Shown piece after piece: positions 26,707-35,020 of a stretch of DNA of 64,000 nucleotides. Within the stretch, counting starts at the first letter, position 1. Each line of letters starts with the position of its first letter. The notes below the pieces were generated by a model. It made no database searches, was not told where the DNA came from, and worked only from the letters and a program-made list of their open reading frames with translations. The stretch covers positions 186,001 through 250,000 of the forward strand of contig JAIQFD010000003.1 in the NCBI GenBank assembly GCA_020073495.1. The letters run 5' to 3'. Origin of the DNA: Terriglobia bacterium (GTDB lineage Bacteria; Acidobacteriota; Terriglobia; Terriglobales; Acidobacteriaceae). A program made the translations under genes and the position numbers.

Positions 26707-27227
26707 ACGTGGCCATCACCTACACCTCCCGAGAAGAGATCGAGGTCTATCGCTTCAGCCTGGTTGCGACCGTGCTGATTCCCCTGCTGGCCATCCTGGC
26801 CCAGGTTTTTCTCCCGGTGAAGTTGCGCTTCTTTTCGGTCTTCGACCTGCCCCTTCTGGTGACGCTGTTCTTCGCTGTGGCGCGGCGCAGCCAGGTCAGC
26901 GGGCTGATGACCGGCGCCATCATCGGCCTGCTCCAGGACGCCTTGACCCACCAGCCCCTAGGGCTCTACGGCATCGCGAAGACAGTTGTTGGATATGCCG
27001 CGTCGTCACTCGGGGTTAAAATCGACGTGGAGAATCCGGGGTCGAGGCTATTGATCGGTTTCGGGTTCTACTGGGTGCATCAGGCGGTGTATTTCCTGGT
27101 GGCGCGCAACATCGGAGGCCTCAGCCTGGAGTGGCGCTGGTTGCATACATTCGGCGCGGCGCTGGCCAACGGACTGTTCGCCATCGTAATGTTCGCCATT
27201 TTGGACCGCTACAAGCAGCGCGCGTGA
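26703..27227 (+). CDS. mreD: Rod shape-determining protein MreD
   Basis: A 174-residue membrane protein with five to six predicted helices and the family's LRFFSVFDLPLLVTLFFA and QDALTHQPLGLYGIAKT signatures. It links MreC to RodA/PBP2 in the cell-elongation complex. GTG overlaps the last four bases of mreC, so translation is probably coupled. The short cytoplasmic ends are basic. The next gene, mrdA, follows after a 139-base spacer with a stem-loop. Confidence 0.9.
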   Translation: MNVAITYTSREEIEVYRFSLVATVLIPLLAILAQVFLPVKLRFFSVFDLPLLVTLFFAVARRSQVSGLMTGAIIGLLQDALTHQPLGLYGIAKTVVGYAASSLGVKIDVENPGSRLLIGFGFYWVHQAVYFLVARNIGGLSLEWRWLHTFGAALANGLFAIVMFAILDRYKQRA

Positions 27228-27255
27228 GGGGATCTGCGATTTGCGTTTTCTGATT

Positions 27256-27289
27256 TGTGATTGGCGGGCCATAGCGATCGCCAATCACA
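27256..27289 (+). terminator. Stem-loop between mreD and mrdA
   Basis: TGTGATTGGCG (27256-27266) pairs with CGCCAATCACA (27279-27289) across a 12-base loop. It sits 29 bases past mreD and 78 bases before mrdA. Lacking a T tract, it is more likely an attenuator, repeat-type or RNA-processing element than a full terminator. Confidence 0.5.
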
Positions 27290-27366
27290 GATCGCTAGAG
27301 TTGCTGCTGCATCGAATGAGAAGTAGAGACCGGCTGTAGCCAGCCGTTCTGAGTACCGGGTTCCTG

Positions 27367-29415
27367 ATGTTCAATCGCGACGAACGAATCCCGCTCGGAA
27401 AACTGACCTTCGTTCAGTATGTCATCCTGGCCATCTTTCTGGCCCTGGGGTTCCGCCTGGCGCGTCTCGAGGTCGGCGACAGTGAGAGGTACTCGACTCT
27501 GGCGGAGCGCAACCGCGTTCGCACCATCCCCATCCTCGCTCCGCGCGGCAAGATCCTGGATCGCGAGGGCCGCATCATCGTCGATAACTATCCCTCGTTC
27601 TCCGCGCTGCTGCTGCGCGACCAGCTGAAGGACATCAACGCCGACCTGGAGAAGATCTCTGCCGGCCTGCACATGCCGTTGCCGGAGATCAGGGAGCGGC
27701 TGAAAAAGTTCGCCTACGCGCCGCAATACCAGCCCATCGTTCTCAAGGACGACATCACGCCGGCGGAGCTGGCCTTCATCGAGTCGCACCGCAACGAACT
27801 GCCCGAGCTGGAGACCATCATGGTGCACCGCCGCCTGTATCCCAGGAACGGCTTCATGGCGCACGTGATCGGGTACGTGGGGGAAGTCAGCGAGGAGATG
27901 CTGAACCAGCCGGCCTATGAGCTGTATGCACCCGGCGACGTCGTGGGCCGGTCGGGCATCGAGCAGGCCTACAACGACATCCTGATGGGCAAAGACGGCT
28001 CGCGCCGCGCCCTGGTGAACAGCCGTGGCAAGGAAGTGGGCCGCCTCAGCGAGACCCCTGCGGTCCCGGGCAGGCAGCTCAAGCTCACCATCGACCTCGA
28101 CCTGCAGATCGCGGCCGAGGAGACTCTGGGTGCCAGCGCCAAGAACGGCGCCATCGTCGCCATGGATCCTCACACCGGGGAAGTGCTGGCCATGGTAAGC
28201 CGGCCCACTTTTGATCCCAACGACTTCGCCGTGCGCATCACCAAGGACGAATGGAACCGGTTGATCACCGATGAAGGCAAGCCGCTTATGAACAAGGCCA
28301 CCCAGGCGCAGCTCGCCCCGGGATCCACGTTCAAGATCATCATGGCGTTCGCCGGCCTGCAGGAGGGGATCGCGCAGACCTTGAAGATCAACTGTGCCGG
28401 CGGTGCCGTCTTCTACGGCCGCTTCTTCAATTGCTGGGTCAAAGCCGAGCATCGCGTCCACGGCGCGGTCGAGATCCAGAAGGCGATCTTCCAGTCGTGC
28501 GACGTCTTCTTCTACACCCTCGCGGAAAGGCTGGGCATCGGCAGGATCGCGCAGCACGCCACCGAGCTCGGCTTGGGCAAGAGAACGGGGATCGACCTGC
28601 CGCAGGAAGTCTCGGGCGTGATGCCTTCGGAAGAATGGAAGATCAGGAACTTCAAGCAGAAGTGGTACGCAGGAGAAACCATTTCAGTGGGCATCGGCCA
28701 GGGCGCGGTCGCGGTCACGCCGGTGCAACTGATGCGCGCCGTCGGCGGCATCGCCATGGGCGGCGAACTGAAGCGCCCCCACGTCGCCAACCCGACCGAC
28801 CTCCCGCCCGGCTTCAAGCAGATCGGCAGCGACCAGCCGGATACCGTGAAGGTGCAGTTCGATCCGCAGAACTGGGAGACGATCACCGACGCGATGGCGC
28901 TGGTCACTCAGCCGGGTGGCACCGCGGCGGCTTCGCACCTGCAGGGCGTCGATTTTGCTGGTAAGACCGGCAGTGCACAAACCATGAGCAACGCGGCGGC
29001 GCAGCGGCTCGGCCACAGCCGCTCGGTGAACGACACCGGCTGGTTCGTCGGCTTCGAGCCGCGCCGCAACCCCAACATCATCGTCGTGGTGCTGATGGAA
29101 GAAGGCCAGCACGGGTCCCTGGCTGCGCACCTTGCCGCATCGGTCATCAAGGCTTTCGTGGACAAGCAGAACAAGCGGAACGTCAAAATGGCGCGCAACG
29201 GCGGCGCCGTCGAAGTCGCCGGCTTCTGGAACCAGCCGACGGACGAAGGCGAGGACGGGTTACAGGCTGCCCGCTTCCCCGTCAAGCTCGGCGGTTCCAC
29301 GAAAACGGTGAAGTCGGCGCCCGGGCTGGAAGACGCTGCCGGCGCCGTTGCCGATCGCGCCCGCAGATTCCAACTCGACAAGCCGGCGGCCTTCGTGGCG
29401 GGAGGCAGACGCTAG
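27367..29415 (+). CDS. mrdA: Penicillin-binding protein 2 (elongasome transpeptidase)
   Basis: A 682-residue class B PBP. One membrane anchor (about 16-34) is followed by the non-penicillin-binding region (YPRNGFMAHVIGYVGE). The transpeptidase motifs are S320-T-F-K323 in PGSTFKI, S377-C-D and K533-T-G-S. It crosslinks nascent peptidoglycan during elongation, with RodA as glycosyltransferase. A roughly 70-residue hydrophilic tail (from about 612) is longer than in enterobacterial PBP2. The following rodA gene begins at the very next base after its stop. Confidence 0.95.
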   Translation: MFNRDERIPLGKLTFVQYVILAIFLALGFRLARLEVGDSERYSTLAERNRVRTIPILAPRGKILDREGRIIVDNYPSFSALLLRDQLKDINADLEKISAGLHMPLPEIRERLKKFAYAPQYQPIVLKDDITPAELAFIESHRNELPELETIMVHRRLYPRNGFMAHVIGYVGEVSEEMLNQPAYELYAPGDVVGRSGIEQAYNDILMGKDGSRRALVNSRGKEVGRLSETPAVPGRQLKLTIDLDLQIAAEETLGASAKNGAIVAMDPHTGEVLAMVSRPTFDPNDFAVRITKDEWNRLITDEGKPLMNKATQAQLAPGSTFKIIMAFAGLQEGIAQTLKINCAGGAVFYGRFFNCWVKAEHRVHGAVEIQKAIFQSCDVFFYTLAERLGIGRIAQHATELGLGKRTGIDLPQEVSGVMPSEEWKIRNFKQKWYAGETISVGIGQGAVAVTPVQLMRAVGGIAMGGELKRPHVANPTDLPPGFKQIGSDQPDTVKVQFDPQNWETITDAMALVTQPGGTAAASHLQGVDFAGKTGSAQTMSNAAAQRLGHSRSVNDTGWFVGFEPRRNPNIIVVVLMEEGQHGSLAAHLAASVIKAFVDKQNKRNVKMARNGGAVEVAGFWNQPTDEGEDGLQAARFPVKLGGSTKTVKSAPGLEDAAGAVADRARRFQLDKPAAFVAGGRR

Positions 29416-30510
29416 ATGGCGCGCTTCTTTTCCGTCCGCGACTTCGACTGGGTGCTGCTGGTCTTCGTGCTCGTCATCTGCGCGCTGGGGATCATGGAGA
29501 TCTACAGTGCGACCTACACCACCAAGTTCGCAGGGGTGCACGTCAAGCAGGTGTACTGGGTCCTGGCCGGGCTGGCGGTGATGTTCCTGATGAGCCTCGT
29601 CGACTACCACGCTCTGCTCGACAGCGTGCATTGGTTCTACATCGCCGCCATCGTATCGCTGGTGGCCGTGCTCATCTTGGGCAAGAAGTACTTGGGCGCG
29701 CGGCGCTGGATCCAGTTGCCGGGCGGCCAGCACTTCCAGCCCTCGGAGTGGGTGAAGCTCATCCTGATCGTCGCCATCGCCAAGTACTTCGCCGATTCCA
29801 AGAGCGAGGAAGCTTCTCTGGCCGACATCGCGAAGGCCGGGGCGATCGTTGCCCTGCCCATGCTCCTGGTCCTGAAGCAGCCGGACCTGGGCACCGCGCT
29901 CACCTACGTGCCCGTGGCCATCATGGGGCTGTTTCTGGGCGGCATTCGCTACCGCCATGCGGCCGTCATCGTGCTGGTCGGGGCAATGATGCTGCCGCTG
30001 GTCTGGCATTACGGCCTGAAGCCCTACCAGAAGGAGCGCCTGGTCAGCTTTATGCAACCTGAGGCCGACCCACAAGGCTCTGGGTACCAGATCCAGCAAT
30101 CCCTGATCGCCGTCGGCTCCGGGGGTGTCTGGGGCAAGGGAGCCACTAAGGGCTCACAAACACAGGGGTTATTCCTCCCCGTGCCGCACACCGACTTTAT
30201 CTTTTCGGCATTTTGCGAGGAGCACGGATTTGTAGGTGCGTTACTCCTGCTGCTGCTATACTTTGTAGTGCTGATGCGTTTGGTCCACAACGCGCAGACA
30301 GCGCCTGACCGCGCTGGCGCGTTCGTGGTCATGGGCGTGGTAGCGGTTTTGACCTTTCATGTCCTGGTGAACATCGGCATGGTGGTCGGTTTCATGCCGG
30401 TCACCGGTATTCCGCTGCCGTTACTGAGTTACGGTGGCTCATCGGTTCTGTTCACGTTTCTGGCGCTGGGTATGGTGATGAACATCCGGATGCGCCGTTT
30501 CGTGAACTGA
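29416..30510 (+). CDS. rodA: Peptidoglycan glycosyltransferase RodA
   Basis: A 364-residue SEDS-family protein with about ten membrane helices. Diagnostic segments include GARRWIQLPG, QPSEWVKL, LKQPDLGTALTYVP with the catalytic aspartate, QSLIAVGSGGVWGKG, and PHTDFIFSAFCEEHGFVG. It polymerises lipid II in complex with PBP2. Its start abuts the mrdA stop with no spacer, indicating coupled expression, and it ends the mreBCD-mrdA-rodA cluster. Confidence 0.95.
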   Translation: MARFFSVRDFDWVLLVFVLVICALGIMEIYSATYTTKFAGVHVKQVYWVLAGLAVMFLMSLVDYHALLDSVHWFYIAAIVSLVAVLILGKKYLGARRWIQLPGGQHFQPSEWVKLILIVAIAKYFADSKSEEASLADIAKAGAIVALPMLLVLKQPDLGTALTYVPVAIMGLFLGGIRYRHAAVIVLVGAMMLPLVWHYGLKPYQKERLVSFMQPEADPQGSGYQIQQSLIAVGSGGVWGKGATKGSQTQGLFLPVPHTDFIFSAFCEEHGFVGALLLLLLYFVVLMRLVHNAQTAPDRAGAFVVMGVVAVLTFHVLVNIGMVVGFMPVTGIPLPLLSYGGSSVLFTFLALGMVMNIRMRRFVN

Positions 30511-30917
30511 AAACAGCAAGTCGGCGCATTTGTTTGCGCGTAAGTCGCGCCGCCGCAAGGCGGCAGGCAGTACCAAGATTCGCTCGCCCTCGCGACAGAA
30601 AAAAAGAGGGCATCGGCCGGCCGCGAATGAAGGGCCGGAGAGAATTGAAAGAGAGAGCAGCGCCCGGTACGGGTAACGACCCCGTCGCCTGAGCTCTGGA
30701 GGAGAGCCAGTCGGCTGCGAGGTCACAAGTTCCGGTAAGGCGCGCACAGGTGGACAAGATTCCGACGCAACGCCAAAGAATCCCACTTACCCTGGATGAC
30801 GGGAGGCCGCCCTGCGACCGCGCAGGGGGCCGCCGTCTGCTTCTCGTTTCCCTCCTCTCCGCTCTGTCTCGCCGCCGGTAAGCCGCGCTTCCGAAACGAA
30901 GCCGGCAGGGAGACAGC
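30511..30917 (+). other. Long non-coding leader upstream of the RNase E/G gene
   Basis: These 407 bases hold no supported gene. Several good hairpins are visible: GCCGCC-GCAA-GGCGGC with a GNRA loop (30549-30564), ACGGG/CCCGT (about 30669-30685), AGCC-AGTC-GGCT, and CCCTGCG-ACCG-CGCAGGG (30810-30827) that is extended by GGCC/GGCC. A purine-rich stretch at 30600-30660 is notable. The pattern suggests a structured 5' untranslated region, perhaps used in RNase E autoregulation as known for E. coli rne. No known riboswitch, 6S or RNase P signature was recognised. Confidence 0.5.
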
Positions 30918-33644
30918 ATGTCGAAAGAACTATTCGTCTCTTCGACGCCACATGAGACCAAAGTGGCGATCGTCGAAGAAGACCAGCTGGCAGAAATCTA
31001 TTTCGAGCGTGAGAACGAGTACACGCTCGCCGGATCCGTTTACAAGGGCAAGGTCACGCGCGTGCTTCCGGGCATGCAGTCGGCGTTCGTGGACGTCGGC
31101 CTGGAGCGCGACGCTTTCCTGTACGTCACCGACTTCCTGGAAGAGCAGGAAGACCAGGAAGAGTTCGAGCGCATCGTCACGGAGGCGCAAGACGAGGCGG
31201 GGCACGGGCCGCGCCCGGTAGAGACCATGCCCAGCTCCGCTACGATCCTCCCGCCTGCCGAGCCGGTGGAGTCAAAGGCGCACATCGAAGCCGAAGCCAG
31301 GCCGGCGCAGCCTCAACCGCAACACGAACGCCAGGATGGCAACGACCGCAACGGCGGGCGCTGGCGCAACCGTCGCCGCCGCGGTCGCCGCGGCGGGCGC
31401 GGCATCCCCGATTCCAAGTTCGTGCCCGAGGAGCAGCGAACGGAGCCGGTAGCAGAGCGCGAGGGGGAAGCGCCGCCTCGTCCTCAGCCCCCAGCGCGGC
31501 CGCAGCCGCCACGGTTTGGCCCTCCCGCTGGGTTTCAGCCGATCATTCTGCCCGGCGAGTCCATCTCAAAGTACAGGAACCTTCAGCCCCAGCCGCCTAC
31601 CGCGGCCGGTGAGACCGAGCGAGAGGCTGAGTCGCCGGCGGCGCAGCCCGAATCCATCCCCGAGACCTTCGAGCACAAGCGCAGCGCTGCTCAGGCGGAA
31701 GCCGCCCAGCATGCGCCGGAGACCGATTCAACCGTTAGCGCGACGCACCACGACGAGCCGATGGCCTTCGGCGCGGCTGCCGTTACGGAGCCTCACCGCG
31801 AAGAGCGCGGAGAGCACCATGTCGAGCCGCAGCTCGCCAACCAGGCCGAAGAAAGATTCGACCGGATGAACGTCGCCTCGGTTTTCGGCGGTGAAGCGGC
31901 CGAGGAGGAAACGTCCGAGACGGCCGAGACTCCCGAGCCGGCCCGCGCTGAAGTCCGCGGCGAAGAGCCGCGCCCGGCCGCTTTCACGCCCGGACACGGC
32001 GTCATCGAGGAAGAGGAGATCGAAGAAGAAGAGGCGGATCCCCGCAGTTTCGCCGAAGATTTTGAAGACGCCGACTACGAGGAACTCGAAGAAGAGACGC
32101 TGGAACGCGAAGGCGGCCAGCCGCACAACGCTGCGACCGTGGACATCGGCGAAGAAGTGAAACTACACACCGCCGAGTCGTTGGCCGAGGGCGAGTACGA
32201 GGAGAATGGCGAAGAGGCCGAGGGCGAGGAAGAAGAGTTCGAGGAAGCGGAAGCCGGGGTCTCCGCCGAAGGCGCCGAGCAGGAGGAAGAAGGCGCGCGC
32301 GCCGAATTGCGCGCTCCCACCGGCACCGCCGGCTACCAGCAGCGCACCACCGAGCGGCCCGGCTTCGACCGCCGTCGCGGGAGAGGACGCCGCGGCGGAA
32401 AACGCATGGGCGGCGGACCTCGCCGCAACATCCAGCGCGGCCCGCAGCCGCAGATCAGCGAGCTGCTCAAGGAAGGCCAGGAGATCCTGGTGCAGATCGC
32501 CAAGGAACCCATCGGCAAGAAGGGCGCGCGCATCACCAGCCACATCGCATTGCCGGGACGCTACCTGGTCTTCATGCCGACCGTGAACCACATCGGCGTC
32601 TCGCGCAAGATCGCCTCCGACGAGGAGCGGCAGCGCCTGAAGCGGATTCTTCAATCCGAACACCAGGGCCCGGGCGGCTTCATCGTGCGCACCGCGGCCG
32701 CGGGCGCCAGCGAAGACGATCTGCGTGCCGACGTGCGCTTCCTCATCAACCTGTGGACGGAGATCCGCCACCGTGCCGACGATGCCAAGGCGCCGGCGCT
32801 GATCTACCACGACCTCAACCTGGTAGAGCGCATCCTGCGCGACCAGGTCACGCAGAACTTCTCCCAGATCTGGGTGGACTCGGAGCAGGAGTACGAGCGC
32901 GTGCTGCGCTTCGCCAACCGCTTCCAGCCCGCCCTGGTGCGCCGCGTCAAGTTGTACAGTAAAAGCACGCCGCTGTTCGAGCAGGTGAACATCCAGGACG
33001 AACTCAACAAGGCCCTGAAGTCGAAGGTGTGGCTGAAGTCGGGCGGCTCCATCGTCATCAACCAGACCGAGGCGCTGGTGGCCATCGACATCAACACCGG
33101 CAAGTACGTGGGCCGGACGGCACGCCTCGAAGACACCATCGTCAAGACCAACGTCGACGCCATCAAGGAGATCGTGCGGCAGATCCGGCTGCGCGACTTG
33201 GGCGGCATCATCGTCATCGACTTCATTGACATGGACGAGCGCCGCAACCGGCAGAAGGTCATGCAGGCCCTCGAAGAAGAACTGCGCCACGACCGCGCGC
33301 CCTCGAAGGTGCTCCAGTTCAACGATTTCGGACTGGTCGCCATCACCCGCAAGCGGGTCAAGCAGTCGCTGGAGCGCACCCTCGGCCAGCCCTGCACCTA
33401 CTGCACGGGCACGGGCCTGATCAAGTCGGTCAGCACCATCTGCAACGAGATCTATGTGGAGATGCGCAAGATCTCGAAGCAACTGGAGCGCTCCGACGTG
33501 CTCCTGCGCGTCAATCCCGAGGTGGCCAAGGCTCTCAAAGCCAACAACGCAAAGTGGGTCGCGGAACTCGAGGAACTGACCGGACGCACGGTGATCGTGA
33601 AGAGCGATGCGCTGATCCACCAGGAGCAGTTCGACATCAATTGA
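30918..33644 (+). CDS. rne: Ribonuclease E/G with a long insertion in the S1 domain
   Basis: A 908-residue endoribonuclease of the RNase E/G family, acting in mRNA decay and rRNA processing. The S1 domain begins at about residue 36 (GSVYKGKVTRVLPGMQSAFVDVG) but is interrupted after VTDFLEEQ by about 430 residues rich in Glu, Pro, Ala and Arg. It resumes at ISELLKEGQEILVQI near 512. Catalytic Asp724 (DINTG) and Asp768 (VIDFIDMD) and the Zn-link C826-x2-C829 are present. The insertion has two Arg/Gly patches (RNRRRRGRRGGRG near 155, RRGRGRRGGKR near 490) flanking an acidic core, a likely disordered RNA-binding or scaffolding region. ATG is preceded by GGCAGGGAG. Confidence 0.93.
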   Translation: MSKELFVSSTPHETKVAIVEEDQLAEIYFERENEYTLAGSVYKGKVTRVLPGMQSAFVDVGLERDAFLYVTDFLEEQEDQEEFERIVTEAQDEAGHGPRPVETMPSSATILPPAEPVESKAHIEAEARPAQPQPQHERQDGNDRNGGRWRNRRRRGRRGGRGIPDSKFVPEEQRTEPVAEREGEAPPRPQPPARPQPPRFGPPAGFQPIILPGESISKYRNLQPQPPTAAGETEREAESPAAQPESIPETFEHKRSAAQAEAAQHAPETDSTVSATHHDEPMAFGAAAVTEPHREERGEHHVEPQLANQAEERFDRMNVASVFGGEAAEEETSETAETPEPARAEVRGEEPRPAAFTPGHGVIEEEEIEEEEADPRSFAEDFEDADYEELEEETLEREGGQPHNAATVDIGEEVKLHTAESLAEGEYEENGEEAEGEEEEFEEAEAGVSAEGAEQEEEGARAELRAPTGTAGYQQRTTERPGFDRRRGRGRRGGKRMGGGPRRNIQRGPQPQISELLKEGQEILVQIAKEPIGKKGARITSHIALPGRYLVFMPTVNHIGVSRKIASDEERQRLKRILQSEHQGPGGFIVRTAAAGASEDDLRADVRFLINLWTEIRHRADDAKAPALIYHDLNLVERILRDQVTQNFSQIWVDSEQEYERVLRFANRFQPALVRRVKLYSKSTPLFEQVNIQDELNKALKSKVWLKSGGSIVINQTEALVAIDINTGKYVGRTARLEDTIVKTNVDAIKEIVRQIRLRDLGGIIVIDFIDMDERRNRQKVMQALEEELRHDRAPSKVLQFNDFGLVAITRKRVKQSLERTLGQPCTYCTGTGLIKSVSTICNEIYVEMRKISKQLERSDVLLRVNPEVAKALKANNAKWVAELEELTGRTVIVKSDALIHQEQFDIN

Positions 33645-33717
33645 CCGCGCTTGGCGGGCGTGAGCGAGGTGAGGCGCGCAGCGCCGAACCGAGTGGGAGC
33701 CCGCCGCGGTCATCCCG

Positions 33718-33740
33718 ACCCTGAGCGGGGCGAAGGGGAG
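33718..33740. repeat. CCCTGAGCG/GCGAAGGG dispersed repeat
   Basis: CGACCCTGAGCGGGGCGAAG-GGG belongs to the same family, in opposite orientation, as the CCTTCGGCTACGCTCAGGG copy at 34501 and the CCTTCGGCTTCGCTCAGGG copy at 39877. It is non-coding and lies between converging genes. Confidence 0.55.
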
Positions 33741-33772
33741 GGATCTCGCAGTATCAAACCTGCTTCAGATCG

Positions 33773-33794
33773 AGCCGCGGAACCATCCGCGGCT
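33773..33794. terminator. Terminator hairpin between convergent RNase E/G and LOG genes
   Basis: AGCCGCGGA-ACCA-TCCGCGGCT is a perfect 9-bp stem followed on the plus strand by TTATC. It lies between the ends of two convergent genes, directly beside the stop codon of the minus-strand gene, and may serve both. The T tract is short. Confidence 0.6.
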
Positions 33795-34376
33795 TTATCG
33801 TTCTGCTCGGTCGATCCATTTTTCGACCGGCTTCGGCTTCCATGCGGCGAGCGCTTCGAGAAGGTCCTCTGGCGTCCGCGATTCCAGCACCAGGGCGCGG
33901 TTCAGTGGATGGAGGAAGTGCTCTTGGACCGCGTGATCGAAGAGCGCGACCAGCGGATCGAAGTAGCCCTCGACGTTGAGCAGGCCGCAGGGCTTCTTGT
34001 GGATGCCCAGTTGTGACCAGGTGACCGCCTCGCAGAACTCCTCGAAGGTGCCGAAGCCGCCGGGCAGCGCAATGAAAGCGTCGGAGAGGTCGGCCATAAG
34101 CTGCTTGCGCTCGTGCATGGACTCGACGATGTGAAGTTTCGTGAGGCCCTTGTGCGCCACTTCGCGCGCCACCAGCGCGTGAGGGATCACGCCCATCACT
34201 TCGCCGCCGCCGTCGAGCACGGTGTCGGCGAGCACGCCCATCAGGCCGATGTTCCCGCCGCCGTAGACGAGTCCGATCCTGCGCGCCACCAGTGCGCGCC
34301 CCAGTTGTTCGGCAGCCTGACGGTAGGCAGCCCTGGCGCCGAGGTTGGAACCGCAGAAGACGCAGATGCGTTTCAC
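33795..34376 (-). CDS. LOG-family nucleoside 5'-monophosphate phosphoribohydrolase
   Basis: A 193-residue Rossmann protein of the TIGR00730/LOG type. The phosphoribohydrolase motifs GGGNIGLMG, MHERK and PGGFGTFEE are complete. The enzyme cleaves the N-glycosidic bond of (cytokinin-type) nucleotides to free base and ribose 5-phosphate. GTG at VKRICVFCGS was chosen because the in-frame codons further upstream lie in dispersed repeat DNA. TACAAT precedes this GTG by 6 bases and no Shine-Dalgarno is seen. It is convergent with the RNase gene and marks the left border of the accessory region. Confidence 0.88.
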   Translation of the reverse strand: MKRICVFCGSNLGARAAYRQAAEQLGRALVARRIGLVYGGGNIGLMGVLADTVLDGGGEVMGVIPHALVAREVAHKGLTKLHIVESMHERKQLMADLSDAFIALPGGFGTFEEFCEAVTWSQLGIHKKPCGLLNVEGYFDPLVALFDHAVQEHFLHPLNRALVLESRTPEDLLEALAAWKPKPVEKWIDRAER

Positions 34377-34394
34377 GGCGACATTGTAAAGGCT

Positions 34395-34421
34395 CACCAC
34401 AGAGACACAGAGCGCACAGAG
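34395..34421 (+). repeat. Left copy of a 27-bp perfect inverted repeat (CACAGAG type)
   Basis: The 27 bases starting CACCACAGAGACACAGAG are exactly reverse-complementary to 40029-40055. The two copies bracket the methyltransferase-helicase-endonuclease genes. The motif is itself part of a dispersed low-complexity repeat family, seen also near 18.3 and 55.95 kb, so it is not proof of a mobile element. Confidence 0.75.
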
Positions 34422-34472
34422 GAGGTCGGGGGCCCCTACCCCCTGGGGGGATCAGTCGAAACAAAGGACTTG

Positions 34473-34495
34473 GCTCCTGATATCAAGGGGATCAG
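34473..34495 (+). repeat. 23-bp direct repeat, copy 1
   Basis: This begins GCTCCTGATATCAAGG and ends GGATCAG. An identical copy starts exactly 100 bases downstream. The core TGATATCA is a palindrome. Confidence 0.75.
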
Positions 34496-34572
34496 TAGAC
34501 CCTTCGGCTACGCTCAGGGTCTCGGCGGCGGACTCCCGGCTGCGCCTCACGCCCGCCAAACGCCTCGACTTA

Positions 34573-34595
34573 GCTCCTGATATCAAGGGGATCAG
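34573..34595 (+). repeat. 23-bp direct repeat, copy 2
   Basis: Identical to the copy at 34473-34495. The intervening 77 bases contain the CCTTCGGCTACGCTCAGGG element. Confidence 0.75.
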
Positions 34596-35020
34596 GAGGG
34601 GCGACAGATACAGGCCCCCTCCCCCTCCCCTGCGATATGTCGAAATAAAGGGGTTACGCGCGGGGATATGTCGATATGTCATTTGAAAGAACTTAAGGGC
34701 GCGGCGAGCACGCCAGGGCGGACGATGGGCCCGCTACATCCAGAGTAGCAAATCGAAGGATTGTGGACGGTGGGGTCAAGAATCGTTTGTGCAGGAGAAT
34801 CAATGGGTTGCGGCGCCGATAAATAAAGTTCTTGACATAGCTTAAAGCTATACAAATCCAGATTCCGCGCGTGTCTTTGTTTTCAGTAAGTTGCGGCGGG
34901 GAAAAAGACTCACCGCAAGAAACGCGGAGATACCCACCCACCGCAAACCGCGTTGGTTGGGCCACCCGCCCGACGAAAGACCTATTCGAGAGCGCAAAAT
35001 CGTGCTAATAATCGAGCAAA

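Larger units (their letters stand above)
34422..35020. other. Repeat-rich non-coding DNA left of the methyltransferase gene
   Basis: No gene is supported. The region holds two exact 23-base copies of a sequence starting GCTCCTGATATCAAGG, 100 bases apart, a CCTTCGGCTACGCTCAGGG element (34501-34519), repeated GATATGTCGA words near 34640-34680, and a C/G-tract able to fold (34425-34455). The right third is AT-richer than the genome average. A TTGACA (34832-34837) followed by the dyad TAGCT-TAA-AGCTA is a possible regulatory site for the downstream operon, though no well-spaced -10 was found. Confidence 0.55.

Noticed and set aside
30721-30830. Possible cyclic di-GMP (GEMM) riboswitch, prompted by CACAGG and GACGCAACGCC
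   Set aside because: The GGCAAACC-type P1b and its tetraloop and receptor cannot be matched in order; resemblance is limited to short words.
30511-30917. RNase P RNA, 6S RNA or SRP RNA in the long leader
   Set aside because: Signature strings such as GAGGAAAGTCC or GGAAGGAAGCAGCC are absent and no closing stem was found.
32163-33713. 516-codon minus-strand frame across RNase E/G
   Set aside because: Antisense shadow of conserved catalytic sequence; no start signal or domain.
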